From contig DASUTU010000123.1 in NCBI GenBank assembly GCA_036374435.1, positions 1-64,000 on the forward strand: a stretch of 64,000 nucleotides of DNA. The letters run 5' to 3'. Of the stretch, positions 14,613-22,937 are shown one piece after another. Source of the stretch: CALGFI01 sp036374435 (GTDB lineage Bacteria; Actinomycetota; UBA4738; HRBIN12). Each line of letters starts with the position of its first letter. Within the stretch, counting starts at the first letter, position 1. The position numbers were made by a program, and so were the translations under genes. The notes under the pieces were generated by a model. That model made no database searches, was not told the DNA's origin, and was given only the letters and a program-made list of their open reading frames with translations.

Positions 14613-14807
14613 CTACTCGGCCCCGAGGCCCATCCGGTAGAGCTTGCGGCCGCGCCCCCGGTCATACAGGACGACTTCCTCCACCCCGTTCTCGGCGAGG
14701 TCCCGCCACGACACGCCGATCCAGTCCTCGGCCGCCTCGGGGTCAGGGAAGTGCGAGGAGCGGCCCACCTCCTGGCCGCTCTGGTCGAGGTAGGTCCAGC
14801 CGTACAT
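14613..14807 (-). CDS. 64-residue hypothetical protein
   Basis: A short soluble protein (MYGWTYLDQSGQEVGRS...) with alternating aromatic and acidic residues and a Trp-rich centre (DWIGVSWRDL). Its ATG overlaps the stop of the upstream 69-residue gene by one base (TGATG), which supports both as real, coupled genes. It has no recognisable family; it may partner the upstream product. Confidence 0.55.
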   Translation of the reverse strand: MYGWTYLDQSGQEVGRSSHFPDPEAAEDWIGVSWRDLAENGVEEVVLYDRGRGRKLYRMGLGAE

Positions 14808-15016
14808 CAGGGCCTCCGAATGGCCACGATCATGTTGGCGGCGCTGCTCACGAGCACGCGATCTCCCGCTTCGAGGTCTTCGGGGATGGATTCGGCGCCC
14901 AGGCGGGCCGTCTGGATCCTCTGATCCGGGTAGACGACCGTCACGTCGGCAAACGGCGATCCGTGGATCTCGAACCGGCGGACCTCGCGAACCTCGGCCT
15001 CTTGCTCCCCCAGCAC
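14807..15016 (-). CDS. 69-residue hypothetical protein, beta-rich
   Basis: The product (GEQEAEVREVRRFEIHGSP...) reads as a small beta-barrel-like fold, with the sequence GDRVLVSSAANMIVAIRRP at the C-terminus. It begins with GTG and is coupled to the 64-residue gene. No function can be assigned. Confidence 0.5.
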   Translation of the reverse strand: MLGEQEAEVREVRRFEIHGSPFADVTVVYPDQRIQTARLGAESIPEDLEAGDRVLVSSAANMIVAIRRP

Positions 15017-15134
15017 GATCGCGCAGGCTACCGCAGCTTCGGCCGGTCGTCAGGGCCCGAATCCGTGCGCGGAGCGCGTTCGTCCTCTTCCAGGCTCAAG
15101 CGGGCGTCCCGCAGGGTCGAGGACCTCTTACGAG

Positions 15135-16388
15135 ATGACCACGCGGCCCCTGCGGCGTCTCGTCGCCGTCTCCGTTTGCCTTGCCGTCGTGCTGCTCCCA
15201 CAGCCGGCCTCCTCCGACGACGCCGGTCGCTGGGATCGCGCGGGCGACCGCGCGTCCGGTCCGCCCGACTGGCGGGTCCAGGCCCCCTTCTCGACGAACG
15301 GCATCAAGTGGGCCGACGTGCCGAAGGACCATTGGGCCAAGACGGCCATCGACTACGTCGCCGCGACGAACACGTGGATGCGCGACCGGCGGAGGGCCGG
15401 ACCCGACGGGCGACACGAGTTTCGTCCCGACGCCCTCGAGCCGCGGAGGTTGTTCGCGAGAGCGCTGGTCCGCGCGTTCGGTGCCGGACTCGCCTCAGAC
15501 GCGACGGTTACATTCACGGATCTTCCCGACACGCACCGTCTCTACCGGTTCGCGAACATCGCCGTCTCGCAGGGATGGATCGAGGCGGAGGACGGCGCCT
15601 TCCTTCCCCGGCGCAAGGTGACGACGCGCGAGGTGCATCGGGCGCTCGTCCTCGCCCTCGGCCTCGGCGACGTGGCGACGGCCGCCGAGGCGATCACGCT
15701 GCGCGACGGCACGACGGTCGCCGCGCCGGAGGGGTCCGGCACATTGCTCCTCGGGATGCGGATGGGCCTGCGCTACAACCACGACGACGAGGCCCTCGAC
15801 GTCGGACCCGACTCGCCGCTCACCCGAGCCGAGGTGGCATGGTCCCTGTACCGAGGCTCGACGATGCCGAGCTGGGTGCACGCCTCGCTCGCCGAGTACT
15901 CGGCGATCGAGCTCCCGACCCTGTCGGAGACGATGCGGCAGGTCCTGGACTGGGGCCTGCGATACGTGGCGTACCCGTACATCTGGGCCGGCGAGTGGGA
16001 CCAGGAGTCGCCGGACGGCTACTGCTGTGGCTACCAGCCGCAGGGCGGGTTCGACTGCTCGGGGCTGGCGTGGTGGCTGATGAAGAAGGCCGAAGGGGGC
16101 TGGAGCAACGTCCCCCCGCGTGACTACGAGGGATGGAGCCTTCCCCAGCGGAGCTCGGCGCAGATGTCCTCGGTCGGCGGCACGCTCGCCTGGGACGACG
16201 CCCGGCCCGGAGACCTGATGCTCTACGACGGGAACGACGACGGCGTCGTGGACCACGTCAACGTGTACCTCGGCAACGGCTGGGCGCTGGACTCGAGCAG
16301 CGGCGGTGGAGGGGTCACGCTGCTGAAGGTGGCGGGGAGCTGGTACGAGGACCACTTCGTGCACGCCCGACGCATCACGAAGAAGTAG
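15135..16388 (+). CDS. Secreted NlpC/P60 peptidase with S-layer-homology-like repeats
   Basis: The 417-residue protein starts with a signal peptide (RRLVAVSVCLAVVLLPQPAS). Two or three SLH-like segments follow (about residues 50-110, 115-165 and 195-245; for example FTDLPDTHRLYRFANIAVSQGWI), which bind cell-wall polymers. The C-terminal NlpC/P60 domain has its catalytic Cys308 in FDCSGLAWW and His374 in DHVNVYLG. It probably cuts cell-wall peptides or remodels the envelope. It is a singleton whose 3' end overlaps the convergent thioesterase gene by 14 nt. Confidence 0.88.
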   Translation: MTTRPLRRLVAVSVCLAVVLLPQPASSDDAGRWDRAGDRASGPPDWRVQAPFSTNGIKWADVPKDHWAKTAIDYVAATNTWMRDRRRAGPDGRHEFRPDALEPRRLFARALVRAFGAGLASDATVTFTDLPDTHRLYRFANIAVSQGWIEAEDGAFLPRRKVTTREVHRALVLALGLGDVATAAEAITLRDGTTVAAPEGSGTLLLGMRMGLRYNHDDEALDVGPDSPLTRAEVAWSLYRGSTMPSWVHASLAEYSAIELPTLSETMRQVLDWGLRYVAYPYIWAGEWDQESPDGYCCGYQPQGGFDCSGLAWWLMKKAEGGWSNVPPRDYEGWSLPQRSSAQMSSVGGTLAWDDARPGDLMLYDGNDDGVVDHVNVYLGNGWALDSSSGGGGVTLLKVAGSWYEDHFVHARRITKK

Positions 16389-16794
16389 CCGGCTCGGCGC
16401 TGCTTCCGATCTCCTCTTCCAGGGCCTGCCGCTCGCCGTCGGAGAGTGGCCGCGACGCTCCGGTCGCCGGGTCCCGTGGCACCGTGACGGCGGACGCGAC
16501 CGCCGACACCGTCCCGTCGAGCTTCACGATCTCCTCGCGCGTACGAACGCTCGACCGGCCGATCGACTCGAGCCGGCATCGGACGATCACGGCGCCATCC
16601 TCCTGAACCAGCTCGCTGCGGTAGTCGATCTCGACGCGGGCCAGGACGAAGTGCCACGTATCGATGACCGGCCCCAGCACCCTGGCCACCCAGGCGTCGC
16701 GCGCCTCCTCGAGGTAGGTCAGGTACACCGCGTTGTTGACGTGGCCGTAGGCGTCCACGTCGCGCCAGCGGATCTCGATGCGGCGTTCGAGCAT
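16375..16794 (-). CDS. 4HBT hotdog-fold acyl-CoA thioesterase
   Basis: The 139-residue protein has the hotdog signature WRDVDAYGHVNNAVYLTYLEEAR near the N-terminus (quoted in part), whose Asp is the usual catalytic residue of YbgC-type thioesterases. It should hydrolyse acyl-CoA thioesters. The last ~15 codons overlap the end of the NlpC gene on the other strand. The ATG overlaps the NIL-domain gene stop (TGATG), so the two are coupled. Confidence 0.87.
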   Translation of the reverse strand: MLERRIEIRWRDVDAYGHVNNAVYLTYLEEARDAWVARVLGPVIDTWHFVLARVEIDYRSELVQEDGAVIVRCRLESIGRSSVRTREEIVKLDGTVSAVASAVTVPRDPATGASRPLSDGERQALEEEIGSSAEPATSS

Positions 16795-17024
16795 CAGGGC
16801 TCGATCCGGTCCACCTGGAGACCCTGCTCGGCCAGCCAGGCGATCGCCGAGGCCACCCGGTCGTCCTCGCCGGTCACCTCGAGGATGATCCAGCCACCTC
16901 GCTCTTCCTCCAGGTTGGCCCGCCGGATGTTCACCAGGAGCTCGAAGTCGGCTCCCAGCGTATGCACGATCGGCTGAGACATCAGGTGCTGCGGGAACGT
17001 GAGGTGCAACCGAGACGTCGTCAC
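16794..17024 (-). CDS. NIL-domain protein
   Basis: The 76-residue protein carries the NIL domain pattern (LHLTFPQHLMSQPIVHTLG..., GGWIILEVTGEDDRVASAI). This is the small ferredoxin-like domain found at the end of MetN ATPases and beside ferredoxins. A stand-alone copy may bind methionine or a sulfur compound; the ligand is not known here. It is coupled to the thioesterase gene. Confidence 0.8.
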   Translation of the reverse strand: MTTSRLHLTFPQHLMSQPIVHTLGADFELLVNIRRANLEEERGGWIILEVTGEDDRVASAIAWLAEQGLQVDRIEP

Positions 17025-17064
17025 CGGCGGATCATGCCACGCGGGAGGCGGACCGGCCCCTGTG

Positions 17065-17796
17065 TCAGGCGGGCTGGTCGAAGCGCACCAGCTCCTCGCG
17101 GGCCGAGCCGCCGGAGACCTCGAGCACCAGAACAGGCCCGACGCCGCGAGCGTAGAGCTTGTATTCGAGGACCCTCGGCTCGAGCGGCGTGAAGTCCTTG
17201 GTCAGGAGCACGTCGCGGAACGTTCCGACCCGGACCTGCGCCCGCTCCTGGACGCTCAATACCTGCGCGGCGTCTTCGGCGTGGCCGGCGTAGTGCTCCT
17301 GCCGGTACGAGAGGCCCGCGACCGGCTCGGCGGGCATCACGACGCCCGCCTGAGCTCCGTCGACCCCGGCCTCCCACGATCCCTCCGTGCTCACGACCTC
17401 CCCGTCCTCATACTCCTTGCTCCGCTCGCCGAGGTACCAGACGTTTCCGCAGACGTCTTGCGCGAACCAGTCCAGGGTGTCTTCGACCGGCTCTCCGCGC
17501 TCGGTGACGACGTCGCGGGCCACCGTAGTGTCGATGCCGAGGATCCGCCGGGTCCGGTCCTTGACGGTGACCACGACCTTCTGCGCCCCGCCGGTCTGCC
17601 GATACACCCACCGCGTTCCGGGAGCCATCGGCCAGTAGGGGTTGTCGATCCGGTCTAAGAAGTCGGCCGGGTCCAGCTCGACCGGCTCGTCGCCCGTGGG
17701 CATCGGGACGGGGCACGTGCTCCGTCCGGCGGCTCCGGCCGGGACGATCCCGAGGATCGAAAGCGCGATCACGAGCGCGATCCTTACGGGTCTCAT
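17065..17796 (-). CDS. Secreted protein of unknown function next to a two-component system
   Basis: The 243-residue protein has a signal peptide (RIALVIALSILGIVPAGAAG). It then shows the recognisable segment DFLDRIDNPYWPMAPGTRWVYR, shared by a family of exported bacterial proteins of unknown function. The rest is beta-rich, with one mature-domain Cys in the WFAQDVCGN stretch and one near the N-terminus. It is divergent from the response regulator, and the shared promoter region holds four TTCAGC boxes, so it is a likely target of that system. Confidence 0.7.
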   Translation of the reverse strand: MRPVRIALVIALSILGIVPAGAAGRSTCPVPMPTGDEPVELDPADFLDRIDNPYWPMAPGTRWVYRQTGGAQKVVVTVKDRTRRILGIDTTVARDVVTERGEPVEDTLDWFAQDVCGNVWYLGERSKEYEDGEVVSTEGSWEAGVDGAQAGVVMPAEPVAGLSYRQEHYAGHAEDAAQVLSVQERAQVRVGTFRDVLLTKDFTPLEPRVLEYKLYARGVGPVLVLEVSGGSAREELVRFDQPA

Positions 17797-17840
17797 CGCG
17801 AACCTCCTCCATCCGGCTTTCGGCAGTGTCGAACCGGTTC

Positions 17841-17890
17841 GCTGAACCGGTGCTGAAGGCGCCGTGCCGGTGGTTCAGCCGGGATTCAGC
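17841..17890. promoter_or_regulatory. Mirrored pairs of TTCAGC direct repeats between divergent genes
   Basis: GCTGAA occurs at 17841 and 17852 and its reverse complement TTCAGC at 17874 and 17885. Each pair has an 11-bp period, which is the half-site spacing of OmpR/PhoB-family regulators. One pair faces the secreted-protein gene and the other faces the regulator gene. Binding by the adjacent response regulator is inferred from spacing, position and recurrence before the PepSY gene. Confidence 0.6.
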
Positions 17891-17929
17891 CGGTCGAGGG
17901 ATGATGAGCCGGCTCGAAAGGAGGGGTGC

Positions 17930-18607
17930 GTGCGCGTCCTGGTCGTCGAGGACGAGAGACGGCTCGCCGCCGGGCTCAAGAAGGGGCTCGAGGCCGAGGG
18001 GTTCGCGACCGACGTCGCGTTCGACGGGACGGACGGCTTGTGGATGGCGCGGGAACGGCCGTACGACGCCATCGTTCTCGACATCATGTTGCCCGGGATC
18101 AACGGCTACCGGCTCTGTGCCACGCTTCGCGAGGAGGGCGTGTGGGCGCCCATCCTCATGCTCACCGCCAAAGACGGCGAGTTCGACGAGGCGGAGGCGC
18201 TCGACACCGGCGCGGACGACTACGTCACCAAACCGTTCTCCTACGTCGCCCTGGTGGCGCGGCTCCGCGCCCTGATACGGCGCGGCGCGACCGAACGGCC
18301 CGCCCTGCTGGAGGCGGGGGATCTGCGCTTCGACCCCGCCGCCCGGCGCGCCTGGCGCGGGGAGACCCCGGTCCCGCTTACCGCTCGGGAGATGGCGTTG
18401 CTCGAGTTCCTGCTGCGGCGGAAGGGACAGGTCGTCTCGAAGACCGAGATCCTCGATCATGTCTGGGACGACGGCTTCGACGGCGACCTCAACATCGTCG
18501 AGGTCTACGTCCGCCACCTGCGGAACAAGCTCGACCGGCCGTTCGGTCTCGCCGCGATCGAAACGGTTCGTGGAGCCGGCTACCGACTGGCGGCCGACGG
18601 TGGCTGA
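17930..18607 (+). CDS. OmpR-family response regulator
   Basis: The 225-residue protein has an N-terminal receiver domain (acidic pair Glu7-Asp8, phosphoacceptor Asp51 in IVLDIMLPG, Lys in TKPFSY). Its C-terminal winged helix has the DNA-reading segment NIVEVYVRHLRNKLDRP. It should act as a phosphorylation-controlled activator. A GTG start at 17930 follows AAAGGAGGGG. Its stop overlaps the kinase GTG by 8 nt, coupling the pair. Self-regulation through the adjacent TTCAGC boxes is likely. Confidence 0.93.
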   Translation: MRVLVVEDERRLAAGLKKGLEAEGFATDVAFDGTDGLWMARERPYDAIVLDIMLPGINGYRLCATLREEGVWAPILMLTAKDGEFDEAEALDTGADDYVTKPFSYVALVARLRALIRRGATERPALLEAGDLRFDPAARRAWRGETPVPLTAREMALLEFLLRRKGQVVSKTEILDHVWDDGFDGDLNIVEVYVRHLRNKLDRPFGLAAIETVRGAGYRLAADGG

Positions 18608-20075
18608 GGGCTCGCCCCCCACCGGCCGCCGTCGCCCGTCGAGCTCGATCCGCGTGCGGACGGCGGTCGCCGCCGTGGCGGTCGTCGGGATCTCGCTGCT
18701 GGGAGCCGCGATCGGCATGGTGGCGTTCCTGGAGCGGTCGCTGCGGGACGAGGTGCGGGCAGCGGCGGGCTCGCGAGCGGTGGCGGTGGCGGACTCGATC
18801 GCCCTCGGCGAGCTGGACGGCGCCCTCGACGCCGGCGACGCCGAGGAGGAGTTCGTCCAGGTCCTGGCCGGGGACGGGTCGGTCGCGGCGTCGAGCCGCA
18901 ACCTCGCCGGGGAGCCCGCCCTGATCGCGCTCGACCCCGGCGAGTCCGTAACGGTCGAACGCGTCCCGTTCGAGGACGGCCCGTTCCTCGCCGTCGCGGC
19001 GAGGACGACCTCCCCCGACGGTCCGGCCGCGGTGGTCGTCGGGCGCAGCCTCGAAGACGTCGCGGACGCGACGGCCGCGGCCACCCGCGCCCTCGCCATC
19101 GGGATCCCGATCCTCGTGGTTCTTGTCGGCGCGGTCGCGTGGCGCGTGGTGGGCCGGGCCCTCGCGCCCGTCGAGCGGATCCGCGACGAGGTCGAGGCCA
19201 TCTCCGCCGCTGAGCTCCACCGGCGGGTCCCGGCGACGACCGGCGCGGACGAGATCGCCCAGCTGGCCGAGACCATGAACGGGATGCTCGACCGTCTGCA
19301 GCGGAGCCAGGAGCGCCAGCGGCGATTCGTGTCCGACGCGTCGCACGAACTGCGCTCGCCGGTGGCCTCGATCCGGCAGCAGGCCGAGGTGGCGATCGCC
19401 CACCCGGAGACGACGGCCCTCGGCGAGCTCGCCGAGGGTGTCCTCGAAGAGGGCCTTCGGCTGCAACACATCGTCGAGGACCTGTTACTCCTGGCCCGGA
19501 TCGACGAGGGGAGGGGGCCGCTGCGAGCCGGGCCGGTCGACCTGGACGACCTCCTGCTGGACATCGCCGAGCGCCTGCGGAACTCCTCGACCCTGCGTGT
19601 TTCGACGGGCGGCGTCTCGGCGGCGCGGGTGGTCGGCGACCGCGGCCAGCTCGAACGGCTGATCCGGAACCTGGCCGACAACGCCGTTCGCCACGCCCAA
19701 GGTGAGATCGCGCTCTCGCTCGGGCGAGACGAACGAGGCGTCCTCTTGGCGGTCGACGACGACGGCGTCGGGATCGGGGCCGCCGAGCGCGAGCGCGTCT
19801 TCGACCGGTTCGTCCGGCTGGCCGACGCACGGGACCGCGACACGGGCGGGGCCGGCCTCGGGCTCTCGATCGCCAGGGAGATCGCGGCCCTGCACCGGGG
19901 AACGGTCGCCGCGGTCGAGAGCCAGCTCGGGGGCGCCCGACTCGAGGTCCACCTCCCGCCGGCGCCGGATCGAGCGTCTTCAGCTTCGTTCAGCGAGGAG
20001 TCAGACCCCGCGCCGCACCATGGGGACGGACCCGAGGAGCGGGTGCCGGTCCGGGAGGCGAGGAGGCGGAGATGA
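18600..20075 (+). CDS. Sensor histidine kinase
   Basis: The 491-residue membrane kinase has two membrane helices (about residues 22-44 and 165-186) flanking a ~120-residue extracytoplasmic sensor. A HAMP linker (187-240) and a dimerisation domain with the H-box SHELRSP (His249) follow, then an ATPase domain with N-box NLADNAVRHA, DDDGVGI and GLGLSIAREI. The GTG start overlaps the regulator stop. The last part of the gene contains a TTCAGC pair ahead of the PepSY gene, whose start overlaps its stop as ATGA. The signal is unknown; PepSY linkage suggests envelope stress. Confidence 0.93.
   Translation: MAEGSPPTGRRRPSSSIRVRTAVAAVAVVGISLLGAAIGMVAFLERSLRDEVRAAAGSRAVAVADSIALGELDGALDAGDAEEEFVQVLAGDGSVAASSRNLAGEPALIALDPGESVTVERVPFEDGPFLAVAARTTSPDGPAAVVVGRSLEDVADATAAATRALAIGIPILVVLVGAVAWRVVGRALAPVERIRDEVEAISAAELHRRVPATTGADEIAQLAETMNGMLDRLQRSQERQRRFVSDASHELRSPVASIRQQAEVAIAHPETTALGELAEGVLEEGLRLQHIVEDLLLLARIDEGRGPLRAGPVDLDDLLLDIAERLRNSSTLRVSTGGVSAARVVGDRGQLERLIRNLADNAVRHAQGEIALSLGRDERGVLLAVDDDGVGIGAAERERVFDRFVRLADARDRDTGGAGLGLSIAREIAALHRGTVAAVESQLGGARLEVHLPPAPDRASSASFSEESDPAPHHGDGPEERVPVREARRRR
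19979..19994. promoter_or_regulatory. TTCAGC pair ahead of the PepSY gene
   Basis: TTCAGC at 19979-19984 and again at 19989-19994, inside the 3' end of the kinase gene and about 80 bp before the PepSY start. It is the same element as at 17841-17890, with 10-bp rather than 11-bp spacing. It probably allows extra, regulator-driven transcription of the PepSY gene. Confidence 0.45.
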
Positions 20076-20401
20076 CGAAGGGGCGCAAGCTGGCCGTCGG
20101 GGCCGTCGCGGCGACCGCCGCGTTGGCGCTCGGGACGGGCGTCGGGATCGCGGCAAGCTCCGGCGACGACGAGCCGCTGCGCGGGAGCGCCCGCGACCGC
20201 GCGGTCGAGGCGGCGCTGGAGCACGTCGGGGGCGGCACCGTGGTCGAGACCGAGGTCGGCGACGACGGCGCCGCCTACTCCGTGGAGATCCGGCTCGACG
20301 GCGTCCGCGTGGTCGAGGTGAACCTCGACGCCGCCTTCAACGTGATCGGCGACGAGCCCGACGACGGCGAGGAGTCGGAGGGCAGCCCAGGCGACGACTG
20401 A
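20072..20401 (+). CDS. Secreted PepSY-domain protein
   Basis: The 109-residue protein has a signal peptide or anchor (LAVGAVAATAALALGTGVGIAAS), then one PepSY domain (DRAVEAALEHVGGGTVVETE..., YSVEIRLDGVRVVEVNLDAAF) and an acidic tail. PepSY domains are thought to inhibit or modulate proteases at the cell surface. The ATGA overlap with the kinase stop, and the same TTCAGC element, mark it as part of the system output or feedback. A strong bidirectional terminator follows. Confidence 0.85.
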   Translation: MTKGRKLAVGAVAATAALALGTGVGIAASSGDDEPLRGSARDRAVEAALEHVGGGTVVETEVGDDGAAYSVEIRLDGVRVVEVNLDAAFNVIGDEPDDGEESEGSPGDD

Positions 20402-20484
20402 CGCCGGGTCCGCACGGAAACATCAGCTCGAGCACGCGGGCCTCAAGAAACGAGCCGCCAGGCGAGCGTAGGCCCTCCCACGGA

Positions 20485-20513
20485 GAAGGGGCCCCGCGAA
20501 GCGGGGCCCCTTC
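20485..20513. terminator. Bidirectional terminator between pepSY and groEL
   Basis: Perfect 13-bp arms (20485-20497 and 20501-20513) with a 3-base GAA loop lie between convergent genes. The arm ends in TTC on either strand, so it can serve both transcripts. Confidence 0.8.
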
Positions 20514-20532
20514 GAGTGACTCGGGTCGCGAC

Positions 20533-22152
20533 CTAGAAGTCCATGTCGCCGCCGCCGGGCATCGGCGGGGCCTTCTCCTTCTCGGGCTTCTCGGCCACGA
20601 CCGCCTCGGTCGTGAGGAACAGGGCCGCGATCGAGGCCGCGTTCTGCAGCGCCGAACGCGTGACCTTGGTCGGGTCGATGATCCCGGCCTTGAACATGTC
20701 CTCGTAGTCGCCGGTCGCGGCGTTCAGGCCGGTTCCGACGTCCAGGCCCCGGACCTTCTCCACGACGACCCCGCCCTCGAGGCCGGCGTTCACCGCGATC
20801 TGCTTGATCGGCTCCTCGAGCGCCCGGCGGACGATCGCCGCGCCGGTGAGCTCGTCGCCCTCGAGGTCCACCTTGTCGAGCGCGGCCTGCGCGCCCAGCA
20901 GGGCCACGCCGCCGCCGGGCACGACGCCCTCCTCGACGGCCGCCTTGGTGGACTGCACGGCGTCCTCGATGCGGTGCTTCTTCTCCTTGAGCTCGACCTC
21001 GGTGGCCGCGCCGACCTTGATCACCGCGACGCCGCCGGCCAGGCGCGCCAGGCGCTCCTGGAGCTTCTCGCGGTCGTAGTCGGAGTCGGTCTTCTCGATC
21101 TCGGCCTTGATCTGGTTGATCCGGCCCTTGATGTCCTCTTCCTTGCCGCCGCCCTCGACGATCGTGGTGTCGTCCTTCATCACCATGATCTTGCGGGCGG
21201 TGCCGAGCAGGTCGAGCGTGGCGTTCTCGAGCTTCAGGCCGACCTCCTCGGAGATGACCTGGCCGCCGGTCAGGATCGCGATGTCCTGGAGCATGGCCTT
21301 GCGGCGGTCGCCGAACCCGGGGGCCTTGACGGCGGCCGAGCGGAACGTGCCGCGGACCTTGTTCACGACCAGCGTGGCGAGCGCCTCACCCTCCACGTCT
21401 TCGGCGATGATCAGCAGCGGCTTGCCCGTCTGCATGACCTTCTCGAGCACGGGCAGAAGGTCCTTGACCGCGCTGATCTTCGAGTTCGCGATCAGGATGT
21501 AGGGCTCCTCGAGATCGGTCTCCATCCGCTCGGGGTCGGTCACGAAATACGCCGAGATGTAGCCCTTGTCGAACCGCATGCCCTCGACGAGCTCGAGCTC
21601 CATGCCGAAGGTGTTCGACTCCTCGACGGTGATGACCCCGTCTTTGCCGACCTTGTCGACGGCCTCGGCGATCTGTTCGCCGATCTCGGGGTCGGCCGCC
21701 GAGATCGCGCCGACGTGGGCGATCTCGTCTTTCGCCTCGATGTCCTTCGACTGGTTCTTGATGCTCTCCACGGCGAGCTCGACGGCGCGCTCGATGCCCC
21801 GCTTGATCGCCATGGGGTTGGCCCCGGCGGCCACGTTGCGCAGGCCCTCCTTGACGATGGCTTGCGCGAGCACGGTCGCCGTGGTCGTCCCGTCGCCGGC
21901 GACGTCGTCGGTCTTCTTCGCGACCTCCTTGACGAGCTCGGCGCCGACCTTCTCGAGGGGGTCCTCGAGCTCGATCTCCTTGGCGATCGAGACGCCGTCG
22001 TTGGTGATCGTGGGGGCGCCCCACTTCTTCTCGAGGACGACGTTGCGTCCCTTGGGCCCGAGGGTGATCTTCACCGCGTTCGCGAGCATGTCCATGCCGC
22101 GCTCGAGGGCCCGACGCGCTTCCTCGTCGTACGAGATGATCTTCGGTGCCAT
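20533..22152 (-). CDS. groEL: 60-kDa chaperonin GroEL
   Basis: The 539-residue chaperonin forms the double ring that folds proteins with GroES and ATP. Standard motifs are present: ITLGPKGRNVVLEKKWG near residue 29, VAGDGTTTATVLAQAIV near 85, EGGGKEEDI in the apical/intermediate region and VVPGGGVALL near 410. The C-terminus is PPMPGGGDMDF, a short Gly/Met tail. The ATG follows AGGAGGGCAGGGT. The upstream region has a promoter and a CIRCE element, so HrcA repression is expected. No groES lies next to it; a divergent GroES-like gene is at 12109. Confidence 0.98.
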   Translation of the reverse strand: MAPKIISYDEEARRALERGMDMLANAVKITLGPKGRNVVLEKKWGAPTITNDGVSIAKEIELEDPLEKVGAELVKEVAKKTDDVAGDGTTTATVLAQAIVKEGLRNVAAGANPMAIKRGIERAVELAVESIKNQSKDIEAKDEIAHVGAISAADPEIGEQIAEAVDKVGKDGVITVEESNTFGMELELVEGMRFDKGYISAYFVTDPERMETDLEEPYILIANSKISAVKDLLPVLEKVMQTGKPLLIIAEDVEGEALATLVVNKVRGTFRSAAVKAPGFGDRRKAMLQDIAILTGGQVISEEVGLKLENATLDLLGTARKIMVMKDDTTIVEGGGKEEDIKGRINQIKAEIEKTDSDYDREKLQERLARLAGGVAVIKVGAATEVELKEKKHRIEDAVQSTKAAVEEGVVPGGGVALLGAQAALDKVDLEGDELTGAAIVRRALEEPIKQIAVNAGLEGGVVVEKVRGLDVGTGLNAATGDYEDMFKAGIIDPTKVTRSALQNAASIAALFLTTEAVVAEKPEKEKAPPMPGGGDMDF

Positions 22153-22224
22153 ACCCTGCCCTCCTCTTCTGGCTCTGGTTGGCCCTGCTTCCGATGCCTG
22201 CCCAGCGACTCCCGGCTCCGACTG

Positions 22225-22251
22225 CTAGCACTCTGAGGCGCCGAGTGCTAA
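22225..22251 (-). promoter_or_regulatory. CIRCE element (HrcA operator) of groEL
   Basis: On the minus strand TTAGCACTC (22243-22251) is followed by nine bases and GAGTGCTAG (22225-22233). The CIRCE consensus is TTAGCACTC-N9-GAGTGCTAA, so only the last base differs. It overlaps the predicted transcription start of groEL. No hrcA gene is in the window. Confidence 0.93.
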
Positions 22252-22253
22252 GA

Positions 22254-22282
22254 ATGCTAACCAGGACCCGCGTCGGTGGCAA
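22254..22282 (-). promoter_or_regulatory. groEL promoter
   Basis: On the minus strand TTGCCA (22277-22282) and TAGCAT (22254-22259) are separated by 17 bp. The -10 abuts the CIRCE element, placing the start site inside the operator, as expected for HrcA repression. Confidence 0.65.
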
Positions 22283-22308
22283 GGTCCAGATCCCGCGTCC
22301 GACCGCCC

Positions 22309-22890
22309 TCAGGCGCGGCCGGAGCAGTTCCGGGGGACCTCGACGGAGATCAGGAGATCGCCCGGGTCGGCGTCGTACGTGTCTCGGGCGGAGCCGCCGT
22401 TTCCGACGTCGTTGCCCTCCACCCCGTCGTTCGTGGTCACGCAGAAGTCGAGGGCGCGGCCGCCCCGAGCGATGTCCGACCCAGGACCTCCGCCCACGTA
22501 GTCCCGCCCCGGGCCCCCCTTCGCGCGGTCGTTCCCGGGGCCGCCGTTGACGAGGTCGGCGCCGCGCTCGCCGTGGACCAGGTCGTCGCCGGGGCCGCCG
22601 TTGATCCGGTCGTTCCCCCGGCCGCCGAAGATCCGGTCGTCGCCACCCCGCCCGACGATGGCGTCGTCGCCGTTCAGGCCGCAGATGACGTCGTCGCCGG
22701 GCGTTCCGCGCAGGTGGTCGTTGCCGTTGGTTCCGACGATCGTGCACACGAGGTCGGACTGGGGACCCGGACGGACCGGGGCCGGCGAGGCCGGGGTGAC
22801 GATCTCGGGCGCGACCGTCGGCGGCGCCTCCTCACCGCCGGTGCCGCCCGGCGTGCAGCCGAGGAGCAGCAGGCCGCCGGCGACGGCCAC
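22309..22890 (-). CDS. Small lipoprotein with RTX-type calcium-binding nonapeptide repeats
   Basis: The 193-residue protein has a short hydrophobic start with a lipobox LLGC (Cys12), a Pro/Thr-rich linker and about nine Gly/Asp nonapeptides (residues ~52-150, pattern GGxGxDxxx such as GGRGNDRIN and GGPGDDLVH). These form a calcium-binding beta-roll. A C-terminal capping region contains two Cys. RTX proteins are usually large exported toxins or adhesins, so this is a minimal, cell-surface form. The only start codon in frame is GTG at 22890; the n-region then lacks positive charge, so the true start may be a rarer codon just upstream. Confidence 0.75.
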   Translation of the reverse strand: MAVAGGLLLLGCTPGGTGGEEAPPTVAPEIVTPASPAPVRPGPQSDLVCTIVGTNGNDHLRGTPGDDVICGLNGDDAIVGRGGDDRIFGGRGNDRINGGPGDDLVHGERGADLVNGGPGNDRAKGGPGRDYVGGGPGSDIARGGRALDFCVTTNDGVEGNDVGNGGSARDTYDADPGDLLISVEVPRNCSGRA

Positions 22891-22937
22891 GATCCCGGCT
22901 CGAACGCTCCCCGAGATGCCCTAGTTCCCCACCCGGA

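Noticed and set aside
17408..20224. Long minus-strand frame through the two-component genes
   Set aside because: It is a shadow of the regulator and kinase coding sequences; the translation is Arg/Ser/Pro-rich with no recognisable domain.
22480..22740. Regularly spaced DNA repeats that might be taken for a CRISPR array
   Set aside because: The period is nine codons of Gly/Asp, the RTX protein repeat, and the units are not identical; no repeat-spacer structure or cas gene is present.
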